Assembly: GCA_017165825.1 (NCBI GenBank)
Contig: CM029370.1
Span: 28,034,146-28,098,145 of the forward strand
DNA length: 64,000 nt
Reading direction: 5' to 3'
Origin: Hepsetus odoe
Lineage: Eukaryota > Chordata > Actinopteri > Characiformes > Hepsetidae
Under the pieces are notes generated by a model. That model was given only the letters and a program-made list of their open reading frames with translations. It ran no database searches and was not told where the DNA came from. The position numbers were made by a program, and so were the translations under genes. Numbering within the stretch: the first letter of the stretch is position 1; the number at the start of each line of letters is the position of its first letter. Below are positions 33,713-42,039 of this stretch, one piece after another.

Positions 33713-34145
33713 AAAGTGAAAGTGATAACCCTCGTCATTGCGAGGTCACAGCACAGCACACGTGAACCACAATGAAATTGGACCTCTGCATTTAACTCAT
33801 GCAAACACCGTGCAGCAGTAGGCAGCTATTGAAAGCGCCCAGCAAGCAGTGACAGGGACGGTACCTTGCTCAAGGGTACCTCAGGGCAACCTTCTAGTGA
33901 GGGAATCGAACCCACAGTCTTCCGATGCAGGGGCAACTCCCTAACCGCTGCCCAAATTGGACCTCTGCATTTAACCCATGCACACAAACACCGTACAGCA
34001 GTGGGCAGCTATGAATGCGCTCCGGGGAGCAGTGACGGGGACGGTACCTTGCTCAAGGGTACCTCAGGGCAACCTACTGATGAGGGAATCGAACCCACAA
34101 TCTTCCAATCCTGTGGCTCCCTAACCACTAGGCCACCGCTGCCCC
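33713..34145 (-). repeat. Dimeric SINE-A
   Basis: Two SINE-A units in the same orientation with no spacer. In element order (minus strand) the left unit (34145 down to 33954) runs from head through B-box and core to GCAGAGGTCCAATTT and stops there. It is joined directly to the head (GGGCAGCGGTTAGGG) of the right unit (33953 down to 33713), which is complete to the CACTTTCACTTT tail. The second head has lost its GGCCTAGT segment. The same junction position is used by the dimer at 35892-36333. Confidence 0.85.
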
Positions 34146-34569
34146 ATTTGTTCTCTTCAGTTGATAAAAAAACAACATTAAAAGCTTCTTCCTGCTCCTT
34201 TCGTCCTATAATACATGAAAGGATCTGAAAGGTTTCATTGTAACAGTAGAGAACATTAATTCAATATTTTTAAAATCATTTTTCTGACGGTTATGGCAAT
34301 TCAACCAGACCCTGAAGTTGCGAAGCATCCCCACACTATCACCACCATGTTTCACTGCTGCGTTATGATTTTTAAAAAACTTCTTTTTTTGAAATGTAGA
34401 ATGCTGTTTTTAGTCAGATGTTATAGGAACCTGTGTCTCTGTCCTTGTCACTTTTTCCTTTAGACTTTTGACTCTTAGAACATTATTAGAAAATGGAGTT
34501 TTGTGCAACATGTGGGACAAATTGTAATGTAGCTGCAGTTCTTATTCAAATGGAAAAAAAAATGGCAGA

Positions 34570-34776
34570 ACTATGTGAACCACAATTAAATGCACCCTCT
34601 GCATTTAACCCACACACACCAGGTAGCAGTTGGAACCCATAATCGGTGCCCGGGTAACCGTGATGGGGACGGTACCTTGCTCAAGAGAATTTCTGCTACA
34701 ACTGCTCTGGGGTTCAAATCAAAAAGTTTCCAATTCTGGGCCATAGTCCACAACAACTAAACCACCAATGTCCCCA
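34570..34776 (-). repeat. SINE-A copy, diverged
   Basis: Minus strand: ATGTGAACCACAATTAAATG, CTCTGCATTTAACCCACAC, GTGCCCGGGTAACCGTG, core GGTACCTTGCTCAAGAG, GGGGTTCAAATC, head CAACTAAACCACCAATGTCC. No intact tail. Confidence 0.7.
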
Positions 34777-34790
34777 TCTCAGACATCAGT

Positions 34791-35101
34791 CTAATACTTT
34801 CATCCATCCATCCATCCATCCATCCATCCATCCATCCATCCATCCGCCACCGCCACCACCACTTGTCCCAAACGGGGTTGCGGGGGAGTGCTGGTGTCCA
34901 ACCCAGCGCACACAGGGCGAGGACAGGGGACACACCCTGGACAGGTCGCCAGCCCATCGCAGGGAGGAGCGGGACGGGGACGGCACCTTGCTCAAGGGTA
35001 CCTCAGGGCAACCCATTGGAAAGGGGTTTGAACCCCCGATCCGCCGATCACGTGGCCAACACCCTAACCACTAGGCCACCGCTGCCCCCTAATACTTTCA
35101 T
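34791..35101 (-). mobile_element. SINE-A/B chimera, full length, 13-bp target duplication
   Basis: CTAATACTTTCAT occurs at 34791-34803 and 35089-35101, flanking a 285-base insert at 34804-35088. On the minus strand: complete SINE-A head (GGGGCAGCGGTGGCCTAGTG), B-box complement GGGGTTTGAACCCC, core TTGAGCAAGGTGCCGTCCCC, a switch near 34970 to CCTGCGATGGGCTGGCGACC, TTGGACACCAGCACTCCCC, CCCGTTTGGGACAAGTGG, a GGTGGCGGTGGC stretch and a (GGAT)n tail. The most complete copy of the chimeric family. Confidence 0.9.
34801..34845 (+). repeat. (CATC)n microsatellite, SINE tail
   Basis: Eleven CATC/TCCA units in a row, forming the 3' tail of the chimeric SINE on the minus strand. Its first three bases also belong to the target duplication. 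Confidence 0.9.
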
Positions 35102-35670
35102 TAATCAGGAAATGCTCTGAAAGCCATGCTAACTTTACCATGCTGATTTGCATGTTTCTCACAGAAGAGACGTGATTCGGTCATGAAGATGAGTCATTTA
35201 CTATTTGGATAAGAAGGCAATAAAAACGACAATCAAGATGATTAAATGAAATGAGGTTATTGGTAATATTAGCCTACTCCGCACGCTTAAGTGCATCTGT
35301 TTTTAGTTTGAGTTTTAAGTTACTCTTAAGGGATCACTGGTCATGAAATGTCACTTCTTTAAAAAGATGTTACACTTAGTGAAAGGTCACCGTCCGCAGA
35401 GCTTCAATTAGAGAAAGTAAAGAGAGTAAAACAAGCGTGTGACCTTGAGCTCATGGATTTTGGTTCTCATTGGCAACCCCATGCATTAAAATACTGACTG
35501 TCATCTTTGGCTGTTCCCTGCATTTGGAGGAAGTTCTGTCAAAGCAATGAACTAATTGCCTGCGATGCTAACAGATTTCATCATGAAGTAATAAGGCTGG
35601 TATGCTTTTCAGGATTGAGAGTAATTCTATTGCATGTTACAGAAATAGACCCATTTGATATATTTATATA
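35102..35670. other. No feature seen
   Basis: Unique-looking AT-rich sequence. Confidence 0.45.
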
Positions 35671-35891
35671 TACACAGTTCTGTGCAAACGTTTTAGGCGG
35701 GTGTGAAAAAATGCTGTAAACTAAGAACGCTTTCAGAAATATAAATAATGATTGTTTATTTTGATCAATTTACAAAATGCAAAGTGAGCGAACAAAAGAA
35801 AAATCTAAATCAGATCAATATTTGGTGTTACTACCTTTTGCCTTCAAACCAGCATCAGTTCTTCTAGGTACACTTGCACAAATTTTACATT

Positions 35892-36333
35892 GGGGCAGCG
35901 GTGGCCTAGTGGTTAGGGCGTTGGCCACATGATCGGAGGATCGGGGGTTCGAATAGGTTCCCAATAGGTTGCCCTGAGGTACCCTTGAGCAAGGTGCCGT
36001 CCCCATCACTGCTCCCCAGGTGCTTTCAATTGCTGCACGGTGTTTGAGTGTGCCTGGGTTAAATGCAGAGGTCAATGGGCAGCGGTGGCCTAGTGGTTAG
36101 GGAGTTGCCCCGCATTGGAAGATTGTGGGTTCGATTCCTTCACAAGAAGGTTGCCCTGAGGTACCCCTGAGCAAGGTACCATCCCTGTCACTGCTCCCTG
36201 GGTGCTTTCAATAGCTGCCCACTGCTGCACGGTGTTTGAGTGCATGGGTTAAAAGCAGAGGTCCAATTTCGTTGTGGTTCATGGTGTGCAGTGCTGTGAC
36301 CTCGCAATGACAAGGGTAGTCACTTTCACTTTT
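35892..36333 (+). repeat. Dimeric SINE-A nested in Tc1-like element
   Basis: The left unit 35892-36076 starts with an intact head (GGGGCAGCGGTGGCCTAGTG) and stops at TTAAATGCAGAGGTCAAT. The right unit 36077-36333 starts directly with GGGCAGCGGTGGCCTAGTGG and is complete to TCACTTTCACTTTTC. The units differ in their B-box region (GGGGGTTCGAATAGG versus GTGGGTTCGATTCC), so they belong to different subfamilies and are not a simple recent duplication. Confidence 0.85.
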
Positions 36334-36447
36334 CAAAGTCAGGGATTTTGTAGGATTATAGTCGGTGTCTGATCAACCAGTTTTACCAAACAGGTACTGA
36401 CGATCATCAACGTCACACGGAGGTTGAAACACAGTCATGTTTAGAAC

Positions 36448-36543
36448 AACCTACCAGCAGAGTTCCTTCAAAAACTGTGTGCGAGTGTACCTAGAAGAAC
36501 TGATGCTGTTTTGAAGGCAAAGGGTGGTCACACCAAATATTGA
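36448..36543 (+). pseudogene. Tc1-like transposase C-terminus
   Basis: An uninterrupted stretch ending in TGA encodes NLPAEFLQKLCASVPRRTDA and then VLKAKGGHTKY, the characteristic C-terminus of a fish Tc1-like transposase. No DDE catalytic core or DNA-binding domain is present in this element, so it encodes no enzyme. The same end is encoded at 49460-49571. Confidence 0.75.
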
Positions 36544-36555
36544 TTTGATCATAGG

Positions 36556-36780
36556 TTTCCTGCATCTTCCTCTTCCACTCCAACCTCCTCTTTGTTGTTC
36601 CTGTTTTCCTCTTTCCTGGCAGCTCCATCCTAAACATTCTTCTCCTGATATACTCCTCGTATCTCCTCTGGATATGTCCAAACCAACTGTCTTGCTTCTC
36701 TAACTGTCTCCAAATCGTCCAACCTGAGCTGCCCCTCTAATATATTCATTTTTAATCCTGATCACTCCCAACACATATCT
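36556..36780 (-). pseudogene. RTE LINE 3' fragment
   Basis: Minus strand, matching the C-terminal region of the RTE at 37.4-40.5 kb: the complement of TTTCCTGGCAGCTCCATCC corresponds to its MELPGK region, TCTCTGGATATGTCCAAACC to the WFGHVQR region, and CCTGAGCTGCCCCTCTAATA to the YIRGTDQVG region. Diverged and 5'-truncated; no intact ORF. Confidence 0.75.
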
Positions 36781-36789
36781 GAGCATCAT

Positions 36790-37370
36790 TAATGCTACAG
36801 GTACTGGATGATAATTAAGTAGTAAAGTAATGATTATGATAATATAATAGTTATGAAAATAACGCATTGCCCATATCCATGGCTTTTGGATTATAACTTC
36901 CTCAGAGGCTGTTTGTAAAGGTTTGTTTTTGTAATATTTACAAGGTGTTGTATGATATTCAGCAGCTAATCCAGATGCTGTGATGGTCTCTGCTTTTGTG
37001 ACGGATGGAATCAATGTGTTGAATTCCACTCACATCTGTACAGCTGCTTTATGTCTTAACTCAGGATGTTTGATCTTTTTTTTTTTTACTTGAAAGAATT
37101 GCAATGAAATATAAGATACTTTGCAGCCAAGAGATGTACGTTGGTGCCCATCTGAGCTAATAAAAGCCCTAATATATCTGCTATATCTGAGATCTTTAGT
37201 AAATATGACAGAAACAAATGTGACTACACATTGAATTAAAGAAATATGATGTTTTCCCAATGTATTGTATATTTGTGTCTAGAAGTATATACTCATAAAG
37301 CTAGGAGCCAGTAAGTATGACATTTATGAGCTGAAAACAATATCCAATAGCTTCTATTTTACTTTATTTT
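36790..37370. other. No feature seen
   Basis: Unique-looking AT-rich sequence between the RTE fragment and the RTE element. Confidence 0.45.
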
Positions 37371-37375
37371 ACTTT

Positions 37376-37392
37376 ATGTTCTGAAGTAGAAG
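37376..37392 (+). repeat. 5' target-site duplication of the RTE element
   Basis: ATGTTCTGAAGTAGAAG, identical over 17 bases to 40532-40548 on the other side of the element. Confidence 0.95.
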
Positions 37393-37456
37393 TAACCCAG
37401 CCACTAGGGATGCACAAGGCAGTGTATTTCTTCGTGCCGGTCCCAAGCCCGGGTAA

Positions 37457-37789
37457 ATGGGGAGGGTTACGTCAGGAAGGGCATCCGGTGTAAAACTTTG
37501 CCAAATCAATATGCGGACAACGATACAGAATTCCATACCGGATCGGTCGAGGCCCGGGTTAACAACGACCGCCATCAGTGCTGTTAGCCTACAGGGTTCT
37601 GGTGGAAATTGGACTACTGTTGGCCAAAGAAGAAGAAGAAGAGGAGGAAGGCATGTCCAGAGGGAGAAGGAGAGGAGAGTGGAAGTGAGGGTAGGGACTT
37701 TGAATGTTGGCAGCATGACTGGTAAAGGTAGAGAATTAGCTGATATGATGGAAAGAAGGAAGGTTGACATTTTGTGTGTGAGAGACTAG
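37457..37789 (+). pseudogene. RTE endonuclease, N-terminal part
   Basis: The open frame holds the start of the endonuclease domain. VGTLNVGSMTGKGRELADMM near residues 79-98 includes the conserved Asn (N83) of exonuclease/endonuclease/phosphatase enzymes, followed by a hydrophobic strand ILCV. It then stops in TAG at 37787-37789 exactly where family members continue into an E-T-R-W motif with the metal-binding Glu. The ETRW-like triplets are visible in the third frame (ACT AGA TGG from 37785), so a small deletion just before 37785 has shifted the frame. The ATG at 37457 lies in the presumed 5' leader; the true start may be further in. Confidence 0.8.
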
Positions 37790-38946
37790 ATGGAAGGGTA
37801 GTAAGGCAAGGTGTATTGGAGGGGGGGTTTAAACTGTTCTACCATGGTGTGGATAGAAGGAGGAATGGAGTAGGTGTTATCCTGAAGGAAGAGTATGTGG
37901 AGAGTGTTTTGGAAGTGAAGAGGGTGTCAGGGAGGGTGATGAGTTTGAAGCTGGAAGTTGAAGGTGTGATAATGAATGTTGTTAGTGCTTATGCTCCACA
38001 AGTTGGTTGTAAGATGAAAGAGAAGGAAAAATTCTGGAGTGAGTTAGATGAAGTGATAGAGAGTGTACCCAGGGGAGAGAGAGTGGTGATTGGTGCAGAT
38101 TTTAATGGTCATGTTGGTGAAGGGAACAGAGGTGATGAGGAGGTGATGGGTAGGCATGGTGTCAAGGAGAGGAATGCTGAAGGTCAGATGGTTGCTGATT
38201 TTGCAAAAAGGATGGAAATGGCTGTAGTTAATACTTATTTTAAGAAGAGGGAGGAGCACAGGGTGACGTATAAGAGTGGAGGAAGATGCTCACAGGTGGA
38301 TTATATTCTTTGCAGGAGGGTCAGTTTGAAAGAGATCAGAGACTGCAAAGTAGTGACAGGGGAGAGTGTAGCTAAACAGCATAGGATGGTGGTCTGTAGG
38401 ATGACCTTGGAGGTCAAGAAGAGGAGGAAAGTGAGGGCAGAGTCGAGGATCAAGTGGTGGAAGCTGAAGGAGGAGGACTGTAAGGTGGAATTCAGGCAGG
38501 AGTTAACACGGGCACTGGGAGGTGTTGAAGAGCTACCGGATTGCTGGGAAACTACTGCAGAAGTGATCAGGCAGACGGCTAGAAATGTACTTGGTGTGAC
38601 ATCCGGAAGGAAGAAAGAGGATAAGGAGACCTGGTGGTGGAACCAAGAAGTCCAGGAGTGTATTCAAAAGAAGAGGGAGGCAAAGAAGACATGGGACAGT
38701 CAGAGAGATGAAGGAAGTAGACAGGTGTACAAGGAGATGAACCGCAGGGCGAAGAAAGCAGTGGTGAAGGCCAAAGATAAGGTGTTTGGTGAATTGTATG
38801 AGAGGTTGGACAGTAAAGAGGGAGAAAAGGACCTTTACCGATTGGCTAGACAGAGAGACAGATCTGGGAAAGATTCTGAGTGCTACAGGTCAGGACGATT
38901 AAAGATAGAAATGGTAACGTACTCACAGGTGAACAGAGCGTGTTGA
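37774..38946 (+). pseudogene. RTE endonuclease body and linker
   Basis: The frame carries most of the endonuclease from GGFKLFYHGVDRRRNGVGV (after a run of seven G near 37822-37828 where a second frame break is likely) onward. Visible catalytic features are GADFNGHVG with Asp109 and Asn111, SQVDYILCRR with Asp176, and KQHRMVVC with His203; these correspond to the metal- and phosphate-contacting residues of the AP-endonuclease fold. A Trp/Lys-rich linker follows (KWWKLKEEDCKVEFRQEL, KEDKETWWWNQEVQECIQ), then YRLARQRDRSGKD, after which the frame is lost near 38875 and the next frame continues with QVRTIKDRNGNVLTG. The first residues, before about residue 17, are probably out of frame. Host annotations often misname this domain as craniofacial development protein 2-like. 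Confidence 0.85.
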
Positions 38947-40499
38947 GCAGATTGAAGGAATACTTTGAGGAGCTGATGAATGAAGAAAATGTGAGAAAGA
39001 GAAGACTGGATGACGTGAGAAGAGTTAACCAGGAAGTGCAGCAAATAAACAAGATGGAAGTAAGGGCAGCGATGAAGAGGATGAAGAATGGAAAGGCTGT
39101 TGGACCGGATGACATACCAGTGGAAGCATGGAAATGTTTAGGGGAGATGGCAGTTGAGTTTCTGACCAGATTGTTTAAAACAATCTTGGCAAGTGAGAAG
39201 ATGCCTGAGGAGTGGAGACGAAGTGTACTGGTACCGATCTTCAAGAATAAGGGTGATGCACAGAGTTGTAGTAACTATAGAGGGATAAAGTTGATCAGCC
39301 ACACCATGAAGTTATGGGAAAGAGTAGTGGAAGCTCGGTTAAGAAAAGAGGTGAGGATCAGTGAACAGCAGTATGGTTTTATGCCGAGAAAGAGCACCAC
39401 AGATGCAATGTTTGCTCTGAGGGTGTTGATGGAGAAGTACAGAGAAGGTCAGAAGGAGCTCCATTGTGCCTCTGTGGATTTGGAGAAAGCATATGACAGG
39501 GTGCCTAGAGAGGAGTTGTGGTTTTGTATGAGGAAGTCTGGTGTTACAGAGAAGCATGTGAGAGTAGTTCAGGATATGTATGAGGGCAGTGTAACAGTGG
39601 TGAGATCTGCAGTGGGAGTGACGGATGCATTTAAAGTAGAGGTTGGATTACATCAAGGATCAGCACTGAGCCCGTTCTTGTTTGCAGTAGTAATGGACAG
39701 GTTGACGGACGAGGTTAGACAGGAGTCTCCGTGGACGATGATGTTTGCTGATGATATTGTGATCTGTAGTGAGAGTAGGGAGCAGCTTGAGGAGAACCTG
39801 GAGAAATGGAGATATGCTCTTGAGAGGAGAGGAATGAAAGTGAGTAGGGCAAAGACAGAATACATGAGTGTGAATGAAAGGGAGGAAAGTGAAGTGGTTA
39901 GGATGCAGGGAGTAGAGGTAACAAAGGTGGAGGAGTTTAAATACTTGGGATCAACAGTTCAGTGTAACGGCGAATGTGGAAGAGAGGTGAAGAAGAGAGT
40001 GCAGGCTGGTTGGAATGGGTGGAGAAGAGTGGCTGGAGTGATTTGTGACAGACGCGTACCAGCTAGAGTAAAAGGGAAGGTTTACAGGACAGTAGTGAGA
40101 CCAGCTATGTTGTATGGGTTGGAGACGGTGGCACTGACGAAAAGGCAGGAGGCGGAGCTGGAGGTGTCAGAGTTAAAGATGCTGAGATTTTCGTTGGGTG
40201 TGACGAGGTTGGACAGGATTAGAAATGAGTATATTAGAGGGACAGATCAGGTTGGACATTTTGGAGACAAGGTTAGAGAAGCAAGGTTGCGTTGGTTTGG
40301 CCATGTGCAGAGGAGAGACGATGATTATATTGGAAGGAGGATGTTGAGGATGGAGCTGCCAGGAAAGAGGAGAAGAGGAAGACCAAAGAGGAGGTTTATG
40401 GACGTGGTGAGAGAGGACATGCAGGTGGTCAGGTTGAAGCAGGAAGATGCAAAATACAGGAAGAAATGGAGACAGTTGATCCGCTGTGGCGACCCCTAA
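38880..40499 (+). CDS. RTE reverse transcriptase with C-terminal tail
   Basis: About 539 codons without a stop. Reverse transcriptase blocks in order: KRMKNGKAVGPDDIPVEAWK (residues about 67-86), EEWRRSVLVPIFKNKGD, YRGIKLISHTMKLWERV, QYGFMPRKSTTDAMFALR, SVDLEKAYDRVPREELW (first catalytic Asp), GLHQGSALSPFLFAVVMD, and MMFADDIVI with the catalytic FADD at 289-292. LGSTVQCNG and a thumb follow, then RWFGHVQRRDDDYIGRR, MELPGKRRRGRPKRRFMDVV and a terminal W-R-Q-L-I-R before the stop, 32 bases from the element's end. The ATG at 38880 is probably not the natural start: the preceding frame holds the endonuclease of the same polyprotein and a single frame break near 38875 separates them. All reverse transcriptase motifs look intact. 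Confidence 0.9.
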   Translation: MLQVRTIKDRNGNVLTGEQSVLSRLKEYFEELMNEENVRKRRLDDVRRVNQEVQQINKMEVRAAMKRMKNGKAVGPDDIPVEAWKCLGEMAVEFLTRLFKTILASEKMPEEWRRSVLVPIFKNKGDAQSCSNYRGIKLISHTMKLWERVVEARLRKEVRISEQQYGFMPRKSTTDAMFALRVLMEKYREGQKELHCASVDLEKAYDRVPREELWFCMRKSGVTEKHVRVVQDMYEGSVTVVRSAVGVTDAFKVEVGLHQGSALSPFLFAVVMDRLTDEVRQESPWTMMFADDIVICSESREQLEENLEKWRYALERRGMKVSRAKTEYMSVNEREESEVVRMQGVEVTKVEEFKYLGSTVQCNGECGREVKKRVQAGWNGWRRVAGVICDRRVPARVKGKVYRTVVRPAMLYGLETVALTKRQEAELEVSELKMLRFSLGVTRLDRIRNEYIRGTDQVGHFGDKVREARLRWFGHVQRRDDDYIGRRMLRMELPGKRRRGRPKRRFMDVVREDMQVVRLKQEDAKYRKKWRQLIRCGDP

Positions 40500-40531
40500 A
40501 CGGGAGCAGCCGAAAGAAAAAGAAGAAGAAG

Positions 40532-40548
40532 ATGTTCTGAAGTAGAAG
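40532..40548 (+). repeat. 3' target-site duplication of the RTE element
   Basis: Second copy of ATGTTCTGAAGTAGAAG, directly after the GAAGAAGAAG tail of the RTE element. Confidence 0.95.
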
Positions 40549-40651
40549 ATGGATCACTTATTTATTTTTCAGTAGAGGTCTATCCCATATAAAACCGAAA
40601 TAAAAATACATTTAAATAAGAAATGTAATTATGATGCAATCTTGTTTCTGT

Positions 40652-40692
40652 CTTTGTCTCCAAACCATGCAACCTGAGCTGTCCCTCTAATA
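40652..40692 (-). repeat. Short RTE fragment
   Basis: The complement of GTCTCCAAACCATGCAACC and TGAGCTGTCCCTCTAATAT matches the region of the RTE encoding EYIRGTDQVGHFGDK. It is a separate copy from the one that begins two bases later, because the order would otherwise be wrong. Confidence 0.6.
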
Positions 40693-40693
40693 T

Positions 40694-41573
40694 CTTCTTC
40701 TTCTTTTCGGCTGCTCCCGTTTAGGGTCGATCAACCGTATCCATTTCTTCCTGTCCCCTGCATCTCCCTCCTTCAAACCGACCACCTGCATGTCCTCTAT
40801 CACCACGTCCATAAACCTCCTCTTTGGTCTTCCTCTTCTCCTCTTTCCTGGCAGCTCCATCTTCAACATCCTCCTCCTGAAATAATCCTCGTCTCTCCTC
40901 TGCACATGTCCAAACCAGCACAACCTTGCTTCTCTAACCTTGTCTTCAAGACGTCTAACCTGATCTGTCCCTCTAATACACTCATCTCTAATCCTGTCCA
41001 TCCTTGTCACACCCAATGAAAATCTCAGCATCTTTAACTCCGACACCTCCAGCTCCGCCTCCTGTCTTTTCATCAGTGCCACCGTCTCAACCCTTATAAC
41101 ATAGCTGGTCCCACTACTGTCCTGTAAACCTTTCCTTTTACTCTAGCTGGTACCCGTCTGTCACAGATCACTCCTGCTACTCTTCTTCACCCATTCCAAC
41201 CTGCTTGAATTCTCTTTGCTGTTGATCCCAAGTGAATTCCTCCACCTTTTTCACCTACACTACTCACTTTCATTCTTCTCCTCTCTAAAGCATATCTCCA
41301 TCTCACCAGGGTCTCCTCAAGCTATTCCCTACCTTCACTACAGATCACAATATCATCAGCAAACATCATAGTCCACAGGGACTCCTGTCTCTGTGCTGAT
41401 CCTTAATGCAGTCCCATCTCTACTTTAAATGCATCACTCACTCCTACTGCAAGCATCACCGCTGTCACACTGCTCTCATACATACCCTGTACTACTCGGA
41501 CATTCTTCTCTCATATAAAACCACAACTCCTCTCCAGGCACCCTGTCATATGCTTTCATGAAACAGCCTTTAA
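40694..41573 (-). pseudogene. 5'-truncated inverted RTE copy
   Basis: Minus strand: starts with the RTE 3' end (CTTCTTCTTCTTTTCGGCTG on plus) and contains an open stretch (41082-40687) with LKMLRFSLGVTRMDRIRDE, RLCWFGHVQRRDEDYF and MELPGKRRRGRPKRRFMDVV. It continues with broken frames back through the FADD region (complement near 41345-41375: ACAATATCATCAGCAAACAT) to a YDRVPGEELWFYMRE stretch near 41505-41555, where recognisable homology ends. It lacks the endonuclease and the first part of the reverse transcriptase. Several frameshifts and a stop make it non-functional. Confidence 0.85.
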
Positions 41574-42000
41574 CTGCTTGGATTGTAGTACCTTGACCCA
41601 TCTGTATTAGAAGAGCCATCATTCTACCCTGTAGATTTCCTTTCTGACACATGTGGTTGGAATTAGCGGACTGGCAAGACCTCCAGCCTGGAATCTTCCT
41701 CTGGATGAATAGAGCCAGGCAGACTTTTATTCGTCTGCCGCAGACCCTTTTTAGTGGAAAATCTGTGTCCTCCAATGCTGCAAAAATGCTAACAAACCTG
41801 GAAAATGTTCCGTATTTGAGGAAAAACAAGTTGGTAGCTTGTCATCATTCTGAGATGAAAGATTTGATTTAGCACTGTCCTTGCTCAATAGTTTAAGCAA
41901 CAAATAATATCAATTTAAATGCACGTGAGTGTAATTTCAGTAATATTCCATAAAAATTCGCAAATTCCATTACACCCTACATGTTAGGGAAAAGTTGGCT
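41574..42000. other. No feature seen
   Basis: Unique-looking sequence after the truncation point of the inverted RTE copy. Confidence 0.45.
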
Positions 42001-42039
42001 TCTGGTTGAAGAAAGTTTACACTTTCAATGCTGTGCCTA

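Larger units (their letters stand above)
35673..36550 (+). mobile_element. Tc1-like element with long inverted ends, split by SINE dimer
   Basis: Left arm 35673-35891 starts at a TATATA tract with the terminal sequence CAGTTCTGTGCAAACGTTTT. It continues through CTTTCAGAAATATAAATAAT and AAATCTAAATCAGATCAATA to GCCTTCAAACCAGCATCAG. Right arm 36334-36550 contains GTCAGGGATTTTGTAGG and ends with the transposase C-terminal coding end. The innermost part of the left arm is the inverse of that coding end, so the inverted repeats extend into the gene. The right terminus is missing: the sequence passes at about 36550 into an antisense RTE fragment. Confidence 0.7.
37393..40531 (+). mobile_element. Full-length RTE-clade LINE retrotransposon
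   Basis: A 3.14-kb non-LTR element in a perfect 17-base duplication. A non-coding 5' part of about 280 bases includes a GAAGAAGAAG run. It is followed by an apurinic-type endonuclease domain, a linker, a reverse transcriptase, a short C-terminal tail, and a 3' end with a GAA-rich run (AAAGAAAAAGAAGAAGAAG). This order, the size of about 3 kb, the lack of a separate ORF1 protein and a short simple-repeat tail fit the RTE clade (BovB/RTE/Rex3/Expander group). The element copies itself by target-primed reverse transcription. Three frame breaks make this copy inactive as it stands. The first bases look like a genuine 5' end, because the duplication abuts them. Confidence 0.9.

Noticed and set aside
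37774..38946. Host gene for a craniofacial development protein 2-like product
   Set aside because: The similarity is to the RTE endonuclease domain. The reading frame lies inside a retrotransposon bounded by a target-site duplication.
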